Shown one piece after another: positions 34,080-44,231 of a DNA stretch of 64,000 bases. How positions within the stretch are numbered: the stretch's first letter is position 1; each line of letters starts with the position of its first letter. The DNA is taken from the NCBI GenBank assembly GCA_025526915.1, contig JAHLKH010000003.1:244412-308411 (forward strand). The letters are read 5' to 3'. This DNA is from Entophlyctis helioformis. Lineage: Eukaryota > Chytridiomycota > Chytridiomycetes > Chytridiales > Chytriomycetaceae. A program made the position numbers and the translations under genes. The notes below the pieces were generated by a model. That model saw only the letters and a list, made by a program, of their open reading frames with translations. It had not been told where the DNA came from and did no database searches.

Positions 34080-35441
34080 CTAGCCCATCAGCATCGACGC
34101 AAGGATGGCAATGACGAGAGAGATAAACGTAGACGGCATAGCGCCGCCCATGGAGGCACCCGACTTCTGGCTGCTGTCAAACCCGCCAGTTGTGGTGGTG
34201 TTTGACGCGCCAGAGCCAAAGCCAGCGCGTGCAGCATCGCCAGACACTTGGGTGCCCTTGTCCGACGCGCTCTGTGCATTGCTTGTCGGCTGTGTGGGGA
34301 GTGCATCGCGACGATCCGGGTTGGCTGCATCTGCCGGCCACTTGGCGACTGGCTCGTCCTTGTCGTTGTAGCACTGGATCTCGATGTACTCAAACTGCGT
34401 TGAAAGCGTCGTGTTGCTGCCCCATGCAATCGGGCCGCCTGCCCAGTTGCGCGTGCCGCGCTCGTCGATGAGCCGCCATCCCAGACGGAGAACTGGATCT
34501 GTATAAGGCGATGCACGGCAGGTTAGATGCAGCACGCGGGACTCATCGCGAGCACGGCGGCTTACCAGGCTGGCTGTGGACGGGAACCATCTCTCGCCTG
34601 GCGGCGTCAGTGGAGAGACCGATGTCTCGCGCTGCAGTGTGCGCACGATCTTCGAGTCGATGCCCCAGCTGAGACTGTGTGCTTCCAGTCGATAACATAG
34701 CTTGATGCTCTTGTCAGCCGGTCTCTTGCCAGACACTGCCGAACGCGACGCGTCAGAGACATGCACAGACACCGACTTACTCGTGCATGGCACCGGTGCC
34801 ACCAGCCCCGACATCCTCGGTCGTGCCATGGATGCCAAACTCTGGAATGCCCTTGTAAAACACGTTGGTCTGCGCAGTCGTGGTCGACTTGCCGACAATC
34901 TCCCTGCATGGTATCCAGTCAGTCGGCATTGCATCGAGTTTGCCGCCTGGCAGGGACGCATGGGCATGCATGTGCACGAGTAAACACAAGTGGTCAAGCG
35001 GCCGGCCACACACCAATCAATCTCGTCGTGGCGGTCGGACATGGTGATGAAAGCCGTCACGGCTCCAGGCACGGGAATGGACGCAAACCTGGCGGTGATG
35101 CGGGCGTAGAGCACGTAGCGAGCCAGCGACACACGGATGCCATCCGCAGCACTCGCATCGGCCTTTTTGACGAGCTGGAGCTCAACGCCGCGCGGCTCGA
35201 GGAACTTGACATGCGAGGCGCCGTAGTCGACAATGGCGTCGTATCGACTGACATCGAGCGGGGCGAGTGGCGTGCCTGGATGGTAGTTGAGAAAGGTGCG
35301 CAGCGGATCAAAGGTGATGCGGCCCGAGACGCAGTTGGAGGTCACATTGGGCTGAGCGTTTGAAAGCGACGCTGCTGCCAGCAGGAGCAATGCAGCCGTG
35401 GTAATGGTGGGCATGGATGTTGTGTTGGAGGGAAGGGACAT
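34080..35441 (-). CDS. GH16 CRH-type cell-wall transglycosylase, copy A (frame-broken)
   Basis: Four exons, 35441-35014, 34903-34781, 34700-34566 and 34498-34080; about 368 residues. A signal peptide lies around TITTAALLLLAAASLSNAQ. The GH16 catalytic motif DEIDWE is completed at the first splice (nucleophile and acid/base Glu with the intervening Asp). It is followed by AQTNVFYKGIPEFGIHG, VSPLTPPGERWFP and WAGGPIAWG, and the end GGAMPSTFISLVIAILASML suits a GPI anchor. CRH enzymes link chitin to beta-glucan in fungal walls. The paralogue at 35590-37108 has the same exon structure. Two single-base deletions (near 34674 and 34471) break the frame; one added base at each restores alignment with the paralogue. 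A start at 35414 is an alternative. Confidence 0.85.
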   Translation of the reverse strand: MSLPSNTTSMPTITTAALLLLAAASLSNAQPNVTSNCVSGRITFDPLRTFLNYHPGTPLAPLDVSRYDAIVDYGASHVKFLEPRGVELQLVKKADASAADGIRVSLARYVLYARITARFASIPVPGAVTAFITMSDRHDEIDWCVAGRLTTCVYSCTCMPMRPCQAANSMQCRLTGYHAGRLSASRPRLRRPTCFTRAFQSLASMARPRMSGLVAPVPCTSKSVSVHVSDASRSAVSGKRPADKSIKLCYRLEAHSLSWGIDSKIVRTLQRETSVSPLTPPGERWFPSTASLVSRRARDESRVLHLTCRASPYTDPVLRLGWRLIDERGTRNWAGGPIAWGSNTTLSTQFEYIEIQCYNDKDEPVAKWPADAANPDRRDALPTQPTSNAQSASDKGTQVSGDAARAGFGSGASNTTTTGGFDSSQKSGASMGGAMPSTFISLVIAILASMLMG

Positions 35442-35589
35442 TTGGTCAAGTGGCCCATCGCCTATCTTGCAAACAATGCACAAATGGGCACAAATGGGCA
35501 CAAATGGACACAATGGGCACAATGGGAACAAGGTGGCTTCGCGTCAACGCGAATGATGATAATGATGCATTTATAGGGGCAATAACAGA

Positions 35590-37108
35590 CTAAACGATAG
35601 AGCCAAACACAGACACGACACCAGCAATGGCAACGCCGACACTGAGCGTCAGGAGCGACAGACCGGTGGCCTTGGCAGAGTTGGTCGTGGCAGGCTTGGT
35701 TGTGATTGGAGCAGGCGCCGACGTGGTCTGGACGGGTGCGCTTGTGGTTGTGATGGGAGCAACAGGGCCAACAACGCGGTCGGGGTTGGAGGGGCCGGCA
35801 GGCCACTTCGCAACAGGCTCGTCCTGGCTGTTGTAGCACTGGACATCAATGTACTGGTAGTCTGTCTCGAGGCGAGTGCGGGAACCCCAAGGAATCGGCG
35901 CGCCACTCCACTCTCTTGTGCCCTGGCTGCCAAAGCCGCCGTCCCAGACAGCGAATTGGATGCTGCAGACATGTGCGAGCTAGGCGTCAGCCAGCACGCA
36001 CAAGAGGACGAGCATGATGACGATGGCGAGACACTTACAGCGAGGCATCCTCAGGGTACCAGCGCTTGCCAGGGGGAGTCATGGGGCTGACGTTGGTCTC
36101 CTTCACGACAGTGCGCACAACCTGGCCGTCAATCTCAAAGACGAGACGGTCTCTCTTCCAGTCGATCGTGTAGCTGCAAGGGCACATGTCAGCTGCTGCT
36201 CGACTTGGGCAGGGAGGCCGCCGGCACACTTTGAATGCACACTCACTTGTGGTATTCGGCAATGCTGGACTGCAGGTTGTGCGTGCGGCCGTGGACACCG
36301 TACTCGGCAATGCCCTTGTAGAACACATTGGTCTGGATCGAGTTTGGCTCCTTGCCGACGGTCTCAAAGTCGATCTCGTCCTTCGAGTCGGACATGGTGA
36401 TGAACGTGGTCACGACGCCGGGGACGTCGATGGCACGCATGCGGGCAGTGATGCGAGCATACTGCACGTAGCGGGTGAGCGACACGCGGGTGCCCTGCGC
36501 GACACCGCCGGTGGCGTTGCGGGTGAGCGCAAGGCCGATGCCGCCGCCTGGAAGGTACTGTCATACACGTCAGCCACTCGGTCGGGAGCATCAGGGACAA
36601 GATTGGGATGCGGCGGCGCACGTGGCGGCGGCGGCGGCGGCGGCATCAAAATGATTTTGAAACAACGCCAAGCAGCTCTTGAGCAGCTGCGGGTGCCGTT
36701 CATGCGGGTTTTGGTGGGTGGGTGGGCAGGGCGGAGGCAAGGACAGGCCAGGCAAGCAGGCATGCAGGCAGGCAGGACAGCCGTGCGAGTGTGCACACTT
36801 ACGGCAATGTTGTCAAAGCCGTAGTCGACGGTGGCGTCGATTCTGCTGACGTCGATGTTGGCGTTGGGGCCAAGGTTGGCCACACGGGACGGCTCAAAGG
36901 TCACTCGGCCAGAGACGCAGTTGCCAACGACATTGGGGCCGGTGCCTGTTGGGCCGGCGGGAGCGGCCGGTGCAGCAGGTGCAGCGGGAGCGGAAGGAGC
37001 GGAAGGGGCGGTGGGGCCAGCCGTGCCGTTGACGCTGGGCCCAGCGATGCCCTGTGCGTTGGCGACTGCAGCAAGCGAAACGAGGGCGGCGACCGAGGCA
37101 ATCATCAT
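35590..37108 (-). CDS. GH16 CRH-type cell-wall transglycosylase, copy B
   Basis: Four exons, 37108-36803, 36557-36247, 36173-36039 and 35962-35590; 374 residues with an intact frame. MMIASVAALVSLAAVANAQ is a signal peptide, followed by a Pro/Ala linker. The catalytic motif reads SKDEIDFETVG, with NVFYKGIAEYGVHGRTH, YTIDWKRDRLVFEIDGQVV, VSPMTPPGKRWYP, FAVWDGGFGSQGTREWSG and YIDVQCYN. The C-terminal Ser/Thr-rich stalk and hydrophobic end (VGVAIAGVVSVFGSIV) indicate GPI anchoring. By family it is a chitin-glucan crosslinking transglycosylase at the wall. It sits head-to-tail with copy A and shares intron positions and phases, so the pair arose by tandem duplication. Confidence 0.92.
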
Positions 37109-37600
37109 GGGCAAGTCCGCCAGCAAAGGCGCCAAAGCGCATTTAAGGCCCGGCGCCGTGCTGCTTGGCTTGCAGAGGCAAAATTGCTGCTGACGAAATT
37201 CCGCAAGGTGTGCACAGCGAGGCACAGCGGCTTGGACGGCGGTGACAACAGGTGTGTCAGTGGCTGCGGGGACCCGGCGTGCTGCTGAGTCGGGGACGGG
37301 CACTGCCTCGTGCGGCGGTGACTGCAGCAGGCGGAGCGAGCGGGCGTCTGGCATTCGCACACCGGCAGCCGCTGGACAGACAGAGCCGAGTGCGTCGTGG
37401 CATCAAAGGGGCAGACAAGGCAGCATGCCTGCACAGACCAGCCAATGGCCAGCCAATGGCCAGCCAATGGCCAGCGCGATCCTTGCAGACGGTGGCATCG
37501 CGGCCAGCGCTTGCGACGCAGCGACAATCGCGATCTCGTTTCCACCTCTGATGACACTGATCAACCTCCGGCTCCGATCTTTCGTCGGAACCGGCCAATC
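37109..37600. other. Divergent promoter region with CCAAT array
   Basis: 492 bp between the start codons of GH16 copy B (minus) and the FMN-oxidase-like gene (plus), containing three tandem CCAAT-bearing units at 37440-37472. No coding sequence is seen. Confidence 0.6.
37440..37472. promoter_or_regulatory. Three tandem CCAAT-containing 11-bp units
   Basis: Perfect head-to-tail copies of agccaatggcc, about 130 bp upstream of the plus-strand start (37601) and 330 bp from the minus-strand start (37108). CCAAT is the binding core of the fungal HAP/NF-Y complex; use as a bidirectional element is inference. Confidence 0.45.
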
Positions 37601-38395
37601 ATGACGCTCCAGTGGCCAGCCCGTCTCCAGGCCAGTCTCGCAGCCAACGCCAAGCATGTGGGTGAGCACGGCTGTCCTGCCGCTCAGCGTCTTGACGCTG
37701 ACCACAGCGTGCCTGCAGTGTCTCGCTGGCCGAGTCTGGCCACAGTCCGCCAGAACGGGAGCCCCGCTGTGCGCATGCTGTCGTTTCGGGGGCTCTTGTG
37801 CGAGGCTGTCGGCCAGCCACAGCAGAGCGCCGACTCGAGCATCATGAATGCGCTGGCGTTCGTGACAGACTCTCGCAGCGACAAGGTCCAAGAGCTGCTG
37901 CACGCACCGGCCGTCGAGCTGTCGTGGTACTTTCCAGAAACCCGCCAGCAGTTCAGAATCGCTGGCTCGGCCATCCTCCTCTTGCCCAGATCCAGCAGTC
38001 ACCTTGCTGGATCGGTCGCGCCAGCGGGATCGGCAGCATCGGCAGCGTTGAGTGCCGCGCTATCGTCTGCAGGGTCATCGCCAGAAGACATCCGTGCTCA
38101 CATGTGGCAGCAACTGACGCCAAATGCCCGCGCTCAGTTCATCTGGCCGCTCGCCAAACACAACACGCCTGGAATGCCAAAAGACGCCGTGCTGGCCCTC
38201 CCACTCGCGCCAGACTTTTCACCCCTGTCGACAGCATCAACCACAGGACCACCAGACGGCAGCGTCGACTTGCTGCGGCTGAACCGCGAAGGGTTTGCCA
38301 ACTTTGCGGTCCTGCTGGTCGTTGCCGAAACGGTCGAGATTCTTGACCTGTTTCAGCAACCGTTTGGCCTCTGGACCGAGACGGCTTCCCTGTAA
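37601..38395 (+). CDS. Pyridoxamine-phosphate-oxidase-like FMN-binding protein (Alr4036 type)
   Basis: Two exons, 37601-37661 and 37719-38395; 245 residues. The joined N-terminus reads LAANAKHVVSRWPSLATVRQ, then VRMLSFRG, FVTDSRSDKVQEL, VELSWYFPETRQQFRIAG and, at the end, NREGFANFAVLLV. The pattern SR..SLATV, FRG, TD.RS.K...L and WYFP.TR.QFRI.G is characteristic of the Alr4036/PPOX split-barrel flavoprotein family. A role in pyridoxal-phosphate or related flavin-dependent oxidation is possible, but the substrate is not known. The 57-nt intron is a multiple of three and the frame stays open through it, so a longer 264-residue retained form is possible; the spliced form aligns better. Confidence 0.78.
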   Translation: MTLQWPARLQASLAANAKHVGEHGCPAAQRLDADHSVPAVSRWPSLATVRQNGSPAVRMLSFRGLLCEAVGQPQQSADSSIMNALAFVTDSRSDKVQELLHAPAVELSWYFPETRQQFRIAGSAILLLPRSSSHLAGSVAPAGSAASAALSAALSSAGSSPEDIRAHMWQQLTPNARAQFIWPLAKHNTPGMPKDAVLALPLAPDFSPLSTASTTGPPDGSVDLLRLNREGFANFAVLLVVAETVEILDLFQQPFGLWTETASL

Positions 38396-38479
38396 CTTGA
38401 TCCTTGCTATAAACGCTGCCTGGCCATTACATCCTTTGCAAAGTCTATCTAGCTTTCATTGGTCACGCGCAGTCGCAGT

Positions 38480-39974
38480 TTACACAACCTCGCGTGCGCG
38501 CTGCCGCGTTGGCTTGGACGGCGGAAACACCCACACATAGAGCAGGTGCACAACCGTCATAAGCTTGGCACGAAGACCAAACGGGCTCCGAAACTTTAGC
38601 TTTGATCCGAAGCCGCACAGGTGAGACGTCCGCTTTCCTCTGCTCAGCACCACGCACAGCACGGCAATGGAGGCGACCACGAGTCCGACTGCTCCAACAA
38701 TCGCACCGATAAGCAGTGCCTGGTTGCCACCAAACGGTTGTGCCAACTGTGCCCATCGCGACAAGCGCGGTTTGGCGACGACCAGCCTGCGGAACGAGCT
38801 GCGTGGCGATAAGCCGTACGTCCCCGAATGGAACACGCTTCCTGTGGAGTTGCCTGCTTGCTCGGCTGTATCTTGACTGGACGGCGTGTCTGCGTGCATC
38901 AGCGTCGTTGGCACGCATCTTCCCGTTTGCTCGTGCATCGCAAGGACGGCATGCGAAAACGGCACATCTCGACAGACTTTGGATGAGCACGACCTTGCCC
39001 AGCACAGCTGCTGCCGAACCGAGAATCCAGAGACACGATCGACTGCTCGTTCTTGCTGTGCAGGCGCAACTGACGATCCAGACGATCCAGGCGATCCAGG
39101 CGATCCAGACGATCCTGCCAACGCCGGGGGCGCTGGGATCGTAAACAGCTTGGGCTCAAAGGTCGTGTACACGTACTGGCGGGCCGTGAACCGCCTGCAC
39201 TGCTCAAAGTAGTAGAGCAAATGCGTCATCACCGGAACGCCTTGGCAGTTCGCGTTGCGGTCAAAGATGAGCTGGTACGAATAGCTGCTGCCTGCCAGAT
39301 ACCACAAGCCCCATGGCCGCCCATACGCCTGAATGTCGCTGTCGATGGATAGATGCCATGCATTGGCCGACCGGTGCAGTGCACATGTGAGCCAAGATCC
39401 AGCGTGCGATCGAGGGCAGGCTGGCCCACTTACCGTGCTCGCTGCCCTTGCGCACGGGAAGCAGACGGAACCGATGGCCGCAGTACGACGACGGCGTCTG
39501 ATCGAGGGCATAGAATGTGCGGCCATGCCGGCAGCCATCTGTGCAAGTCGCCTCGGGGCACGTCAACTCGTCGAGCAGCATTCCGTCGTCTGACAGCTCG
39601 TATGCGACGTACATGCGAGTGCCGTTGGGACGGCCGCTGGCACCCGGACTGGCACTCCCAGTGACTGGAATGCAGTGGCGCTTGGAAGGCAGGTGCCCGC
39701 TCAGCGTCGCCCGTGCGATAATGTCATACTCGGACAGGTCAGAGACTGCAAACGGCTCTTCGGTGCACAGCGGCGAGGTGGATGTCTGGAACCACAAGGT
39801 GCCCTCGTCGTCGAGAAGTTGATACGGCACTGTGCGCCGATAGAGGCTGCTCGAGTGGCTGTGGGGGTGTCCTGACACTGCGTCTGCATCTACCGCAGGC
39901 TGCATGGCTGCTGACGGCATGGACGCCGACAGCAGCGCACCAACAAAGAGCAGTGCTGCTGTGAGCGCTGGCAT
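38480..39974 (-). CDS. Secreted or type I membrane protein of unknown family
   Basis: The first exon starts at 39974 (MPALTAALLFVGALLSASMP, a signal peptide) and ends near 39434 at a GTAAGT donor. It contains several cysteines (LTCPEATCTDGCRHG) and a YDIIARATLSGHLPSKRHC segment. Downstream coding resumes at about 39340 (SIDSDIQAYGRPWGLWYLAG) and stays open to the stop at 38480. A transmembrane helix near the end (LLIGAIVGAVGLVVASIAVL) is followed by a basic cytoplasmic tail of about 55 residues. No family recognised. No acceptor in the expected phase joins the two parts, so a base-call indel near 39340-39434 or an alternative splice is likely. It is convergent with the FMN-oxidase-like gene. 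Confidence 0.6.
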
Positions 39975-40028
39975 TGAAGGTCTTTATCGTTGATGTATCG
40001 TGCCGTGGATGTGTAAAGGGCCACGTTT

Positions 40029-42339
40029 TTATGGACTTTGGCAAACCATGAAGAGCTGCGGCTCCTGTGGAGACAACCAATGGGTGAGTCTGAGCACCAG
40101 AGCCAGTGGTGCAACTCGAGCAGCTGGACGAGCACGCTTACTCTGCATATCAGTCCGGGTATCAGATCGTGCACATTGTGGCGAATCGCTGAGATGGAGG
40201 CGTTAGGGTCGGAAAGACGCAGCGCAGCAGCGCAGACGTGCCCTGTGAGCGGAGACTCGGTCGTCAGGAGCAGCGCGCCGCCGTGATGCTTGTTGATGCG
40301 CATGTCCGTGATGACTGGGAATGAATCCACGGTAGACGCCAGTGCGGATGGCGCATAGGTGTGGCAAGAAAGCAGCTTGCCGGTCGTGATGTTCCAGACG
40401 TGAACCTGCAAGCACAACCCCGCGTCAGTCATAATGCCCCAGCCCATCCGCGAGATTGAAAACCTAACAGCTCAGCAGCGTACTTGGTTGCAGTGATTGC
40501 CAATCGTGTACAGAAAGTCGCCATAGACGGCAATGTTTCCTCTGAATCCAACGTCTTCAAGACCCTTGGGTAGCTTTGGGCGAGACTGCTCAAGCAAGTG
40601 CGTGACCGCACCTTGCTTGATGTTGTAGACTGCAAAGAGCGTGTCCTGCGGCCGCAGAGCGCATCGGATCAATCAAGACAATCTGGCACATTATGAACAC
40701 TTGACGGCACATCAGAGTCTCTGATATGCATGCCACTTACATTGAAGCCTACAACGACAAAGTGACCCCATACGGAAATGGCCACGTCTTGGTTGAGATG
40801 CCATGGATGCACGCCAACCGACAGCAGATCAATGCGCGATTGCTCCTCAACGTCAACGGCAACCAGACTTGGCAAGCCGCCATCACGGTCGTTTGCAACA
40901 GCATCTTGTGGAGGCAGATTGCGGACGACGACAGTCCAGACACGGATGACGTTGTCATTGTCATAGGCGACCACGGTGCGCTCATGGACATCCACTTCGA
41001 CGATTGCTGTTTCGCCCAAAACAAAGACGGGCTGGCTTAATGCAGAGCCTCGGAGAGGCGAGAGAAGCCAGACACACACACGCATCGATGTGATGGAGGC
41101 TCCAACAACGAGGTCTATTGCATTGGTTGCCAGCGACGACACGGACATGGCTGGAGCCAGGACAGCGTGTTGGCCGAGCTGCAAGATGTGGCTAGAGTCC
41201 GCCATGTCTGCGGGCACATTGCTGCCGGCCGTGCCGATAGGTGCCAGTGACGATGCAGACGAGCAGAGAGTGGGTCCAGACGCTGTGGCTGATGGCGTGA
41301 CTCGAAATTCCGATTCCGCGTCGATGGGTGTGAGCATCGATCCAATGTCGCATCTCATGTTGTGACCATACATGAAAAGCCGGAGCTGTGCGCCATTGTG
41401 GATCACGAAGTACGGGCCGCACAATCGTGCAGGCAGGTTGATGGTCGACTCGTGCGTGTCTTTGAGGAGGTTGCCGATAATCGTGAGGTAGCTCTGCGAC
41501 GATTCGTCGACAGTCGAGCCAGCTCCAAATACCGTCGTGTTCAGACCGGCAGCCTGATAAAAGGTTGTGAATGGAGATATGGTGGGGGTCGGGGGTTTGA
41601 GAGACTCGCGATCGAATTCTGGCGACGGAAGATCTTCCGGCGCGGTATGCATGTCACGGCTCTCACTCAGCCAGGGGTTGATCGTGGGCATCGACGCCAT
41701 GGCCGTCGAGAGCAAAGCCGTGGATGTCCCATAATACTGCGTCGAAGAAGTGGTGGCTTCTGCCGTGTGCAGGGAAAGCACGTCGTGGCAGTCGCGCTGA
41801 TCACCGCTTCTGCGGCGGGCTCCCTGCGGCGGAGCACGGACCGATCGCGAATTCAGGCGAGTGGCACGTTTCGCGATGTCAAACCAGTCGACTGGCTGGT
41901 TGCGTGCAGGTCCAGTTGCATGGCTGCCAAGAGGAGCATGCGGCTGGCGTACGGCATCTCCAGGTGTGGTCGGGTATGCTGTTGTTGGAACAGGAGTTGC
42001 CGCTGAAACGTCTGGTCGTGTACCAGCCACATCACGACTATCGGCAGTTGACAAGTCCGTAGCCGGAACATCTGATGCCGTTCTCGGCGAGCTGGTCAGT
42101 CGGCGAATCGAGACCGACAGGGCTGGTGCCGTGCCGAACAAGTTTGGGAACCAGGCCTTGACACAGCCCCGCCAGATCAGGTTGATGTTGGCCGTGTAGA
42201 AACGGTGCAGATGGCGCGAGGCACAGGACAGACGGCCGACGGCCGATACGTCGAGCAGCGAGAATACCTCCAGGAGGATGTCCAGCGGCAGGTCTGTCAA
42301 GGCGATTGCACAGGCTGAGCCACTTCTGCTTGTTTCCAT
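40029..42339 (-). CDS. F-box protein with possible beta-propeller C-terminal half
   Basis: Four exons, 42339-40741, 40645-40484, 40405-40142 and 40064-40029, all junctions in phase 0; 686 residues. An F-box occupies residues about 13-60 (LTDLPLDILLEVFSLLDVSA, then LSCASRHLHRFY and IWRGCV). The middle is Ser/Thr/Pro-rich. The C-terminal third has short beta-type repeats such as VVAYDNDNVIRVWTVVVRN, DTLFAVYNIKQGAV, VYGDFLYTIGNH and VHVWNITTGKLLSC, resembling degenerate WD or PQQ blades. F-box proteins recruit substrates to SCF ubiquitin ligases through Skp1; the substrate is unknown. The last exon encodes only EPQLFMVCQSP. Divergent from the BLOC1S2-like gene, with 82 bp between start codons. 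Confidence 0.75.
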
Positions 42340-42421
42340 GCAGCAGTTCCTTTTTATGTTTGGTGGTCATAGCCAGATCCGGCTTTCTCACCGCCAAACA
42401 ACAGACAACGGACAACAGACA

Positions 42422-42909
42422 ATGGACATCATGGCGGCTTCTGCCATACAGACTCAGCAGGCACAGGATGTCGTTGGACCGCTGCTAGCAGAGTACTCGT
42501 GTGGGTTGAATGCTCGCCTGGTCGCAATGAATGCCGAGCAGAGAGGAGGCGGCGTGCTGATACGCCGCTGTGCTCGGCGTGGCGGGCCTCAGCTGTGCAG
42601 GACGACTTTCGCACGCTCGAGGTGCTCAACGTTGCTGCAAAGGAGCGCTACGTGGGCATGGGCCACAGCGCACAAAAGCTTGTTTCCCACACAGCCATAC
42701 TGCAGCGCGGAAGTAAGTGGCTCAGATCTGGACAAGTGGCTCGCATAGACTCTGCTGCTGACGGTCTCGGTGCACGGGCAGACGATGCCCTGGCGGTGCG
42801 CATCAAGCAGATTGGAGAGCTCGAGTCTGCCATCACGCAGCTCGAAGCCCTTGTGAAGGACCTGGCTGGGTTCACCAAGCGAATCCTTGACACTTTAAAA
42901 ATTTCTTGA
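42422..42909 (+). CDS. BLOC1S2: BLOC1S2-like BLOC-1/BORC subunit
   Basis: Three exons, about 42422-42553, 42601-42712 and 42782-42909; 123 residues. DDFRTLEVLNVAAKERYVGM lines up with the BLOC1S2 stretch DYRLLESMNKTAYVKYKEM, and RIKQIGELESAITQLEALV with the later coiled coil (QIDVIEQQVTALEQ). BLOC1S2 is a small helical subunit shared by BLOC-1 and BORC in endolysosomal trafficking. The second intron (42713-42781) has a clear GTAAGT donor. The first would be only 47 nt with a GTGCTG donor, unusually short here; a base-call indel is an alternative. Start MDIMAASAIQTQQ is the first ATG. Confidence 0.65.
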
Positions 42910-43404
42910 AATTTGCAGATTGAATATGGCATGGTCACGTGACCTGGATCACTTTTTCGAAAGAGATTGTATGGCGCGCGGCGGCCTGGTTTCCACCACG
43001 CATCAAATTCACATCAATGGCAAGTGCAGTGCATCGACTTGCGCAGCAGCAGCAGCGACAGCAGCAGCAGCAGCACGGGTCGGCAGCCAACGAAGCAGAG
43101 CCTGGAGTCGGCAACCAGTAGCTGGACATCCACAAGCTCTGCGGCCATCCCTGTGCTGGATGTGTGCATCCCCATGCTGCATTGGATGGGATGGGATGGG
43201 ATGGCACCGATGGGATGGACGGACTTGGCGAGTCGGCGGCAACTCAACTGCGAGACGATTCCGATTCGCTGCTGCTGCTGCTGCTGCCTGCGACTGCTGT
43301 AGACGGCGCACCAACCTCAGGACCGGCAGTGACTAACGCTCTCCACTGCACTGCTACTCTGTCTGTCTGTTCGGCTCGCCCACTCGATTGTGTTCCACCC
43401 CTAG

Positions 43405-43898
43405 GCCGGCGCAAAGAAGGTACGGGCCGCACGCTGCGTGGGCCGACTTGGCTGTTGAATGTGGCACTGACAATCCTCTCCCTGCGGGCTCTGCCGAGTA
43501 CAGAAGTGGTCCAAGGGCAGAGTCAAGGACAAGGCCAACAACGCCGTTGTCTTTGACAAGCCCACCTACGAGAAGCTCTACAAGGAGGTTCCCACCTACA
43601 AGCTTGTCACGACCTCTGTTCTCGTTGACCGTCTCCGTATCAACGGCTCGCTTGCCCGTGCTGCCATCAGAGAGCTCGAGGCCAAGGGTCTGATCCGCGT
43701 CGTCTCTGCCCACGGCTCCCAGGCCATCTACACCCGCGCCACCAAGGTGCGATCCTGCTGCACTGACTAGAGCTGGATGCCCCAGCCGTGCTGGATAACC
43801 AACTGACCAGTGTTTGTGGTCAACAACAGGGCGACGAGGAGGAGGAGGTCAAGGCGCCCAAGAAGAAGGCCGCCGCCGAGGAGGAGGACGACGAGTAA
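43405..43898 (+). CDS. RPS25: 40S ribosomal protein eS25
   Basis: Exons 43504-43746 and 43830-43898 encode [20 protein letters not shown], then [39 protein letters not shown] and QAIYTRATK, the full eS25 core, with an acidic/basic tail ending AAAEEEDDE. eS25 lies near the E site and supports IRES and reinitiation. A 15-nt exon (43405-43419, GAKK-type, between TAG and GTACGG) probably precedes it in phase 0. The initiator exon is not proven; one candidate is an ATG at 43017 followed directly by a GC-type donor (ATG|GCAAGT), which would give MAGAKKKWSKG. The listed start is therefore the first supported exon, not the start codon. Confidence 0.9.
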
Positions 43899-44231
43899 AT
43901 CTTGTCCTTCGATGTGCAATCTATTCCTTTCAACCATCTGGCAATTACTTTTACATTCAGTACACCGCGTTCATCGCGCTGCTTTTTACACAATCGTTCA
44001 GTCAGATTTTCGCGGTGGGAATCGTGTGAGACGAGACGTTTGGCTGCTACGTAATGCAGTGTTTACAGACGCAGCCGTTTTGGTAGCCCCTCGTGACAGC
44101 GCACATTTGTACCGAAGATCTTGCGTTTCATTGTCCGCATGTGACATAATGTTACAGCCGCAACCATTGCCGCGTTGGAGGCACTATAAAGCAGGTGGCT
44201 TTCGACAATCTTCCGCAACTGTAAACACATC
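43899..44231. other. Interval between eS25 and thioredoxin reductase
   Basis: 333 bp, AT-richer than its surroundings, holding the eS25 3' end and the thioredoxin reductase promoter. A cactataaagc stretch about 45 bp upstream of the start codon at 44232 is a plausible TATA element. Confidence 0.5.

Noticed and set aside
34080..35441. Reading GH16 copy A as a pseudogene
   Set aside because: Both frame breaks are single-base losses of the same kind seen in essential genes here, with catalytic residues and splice sites intact.
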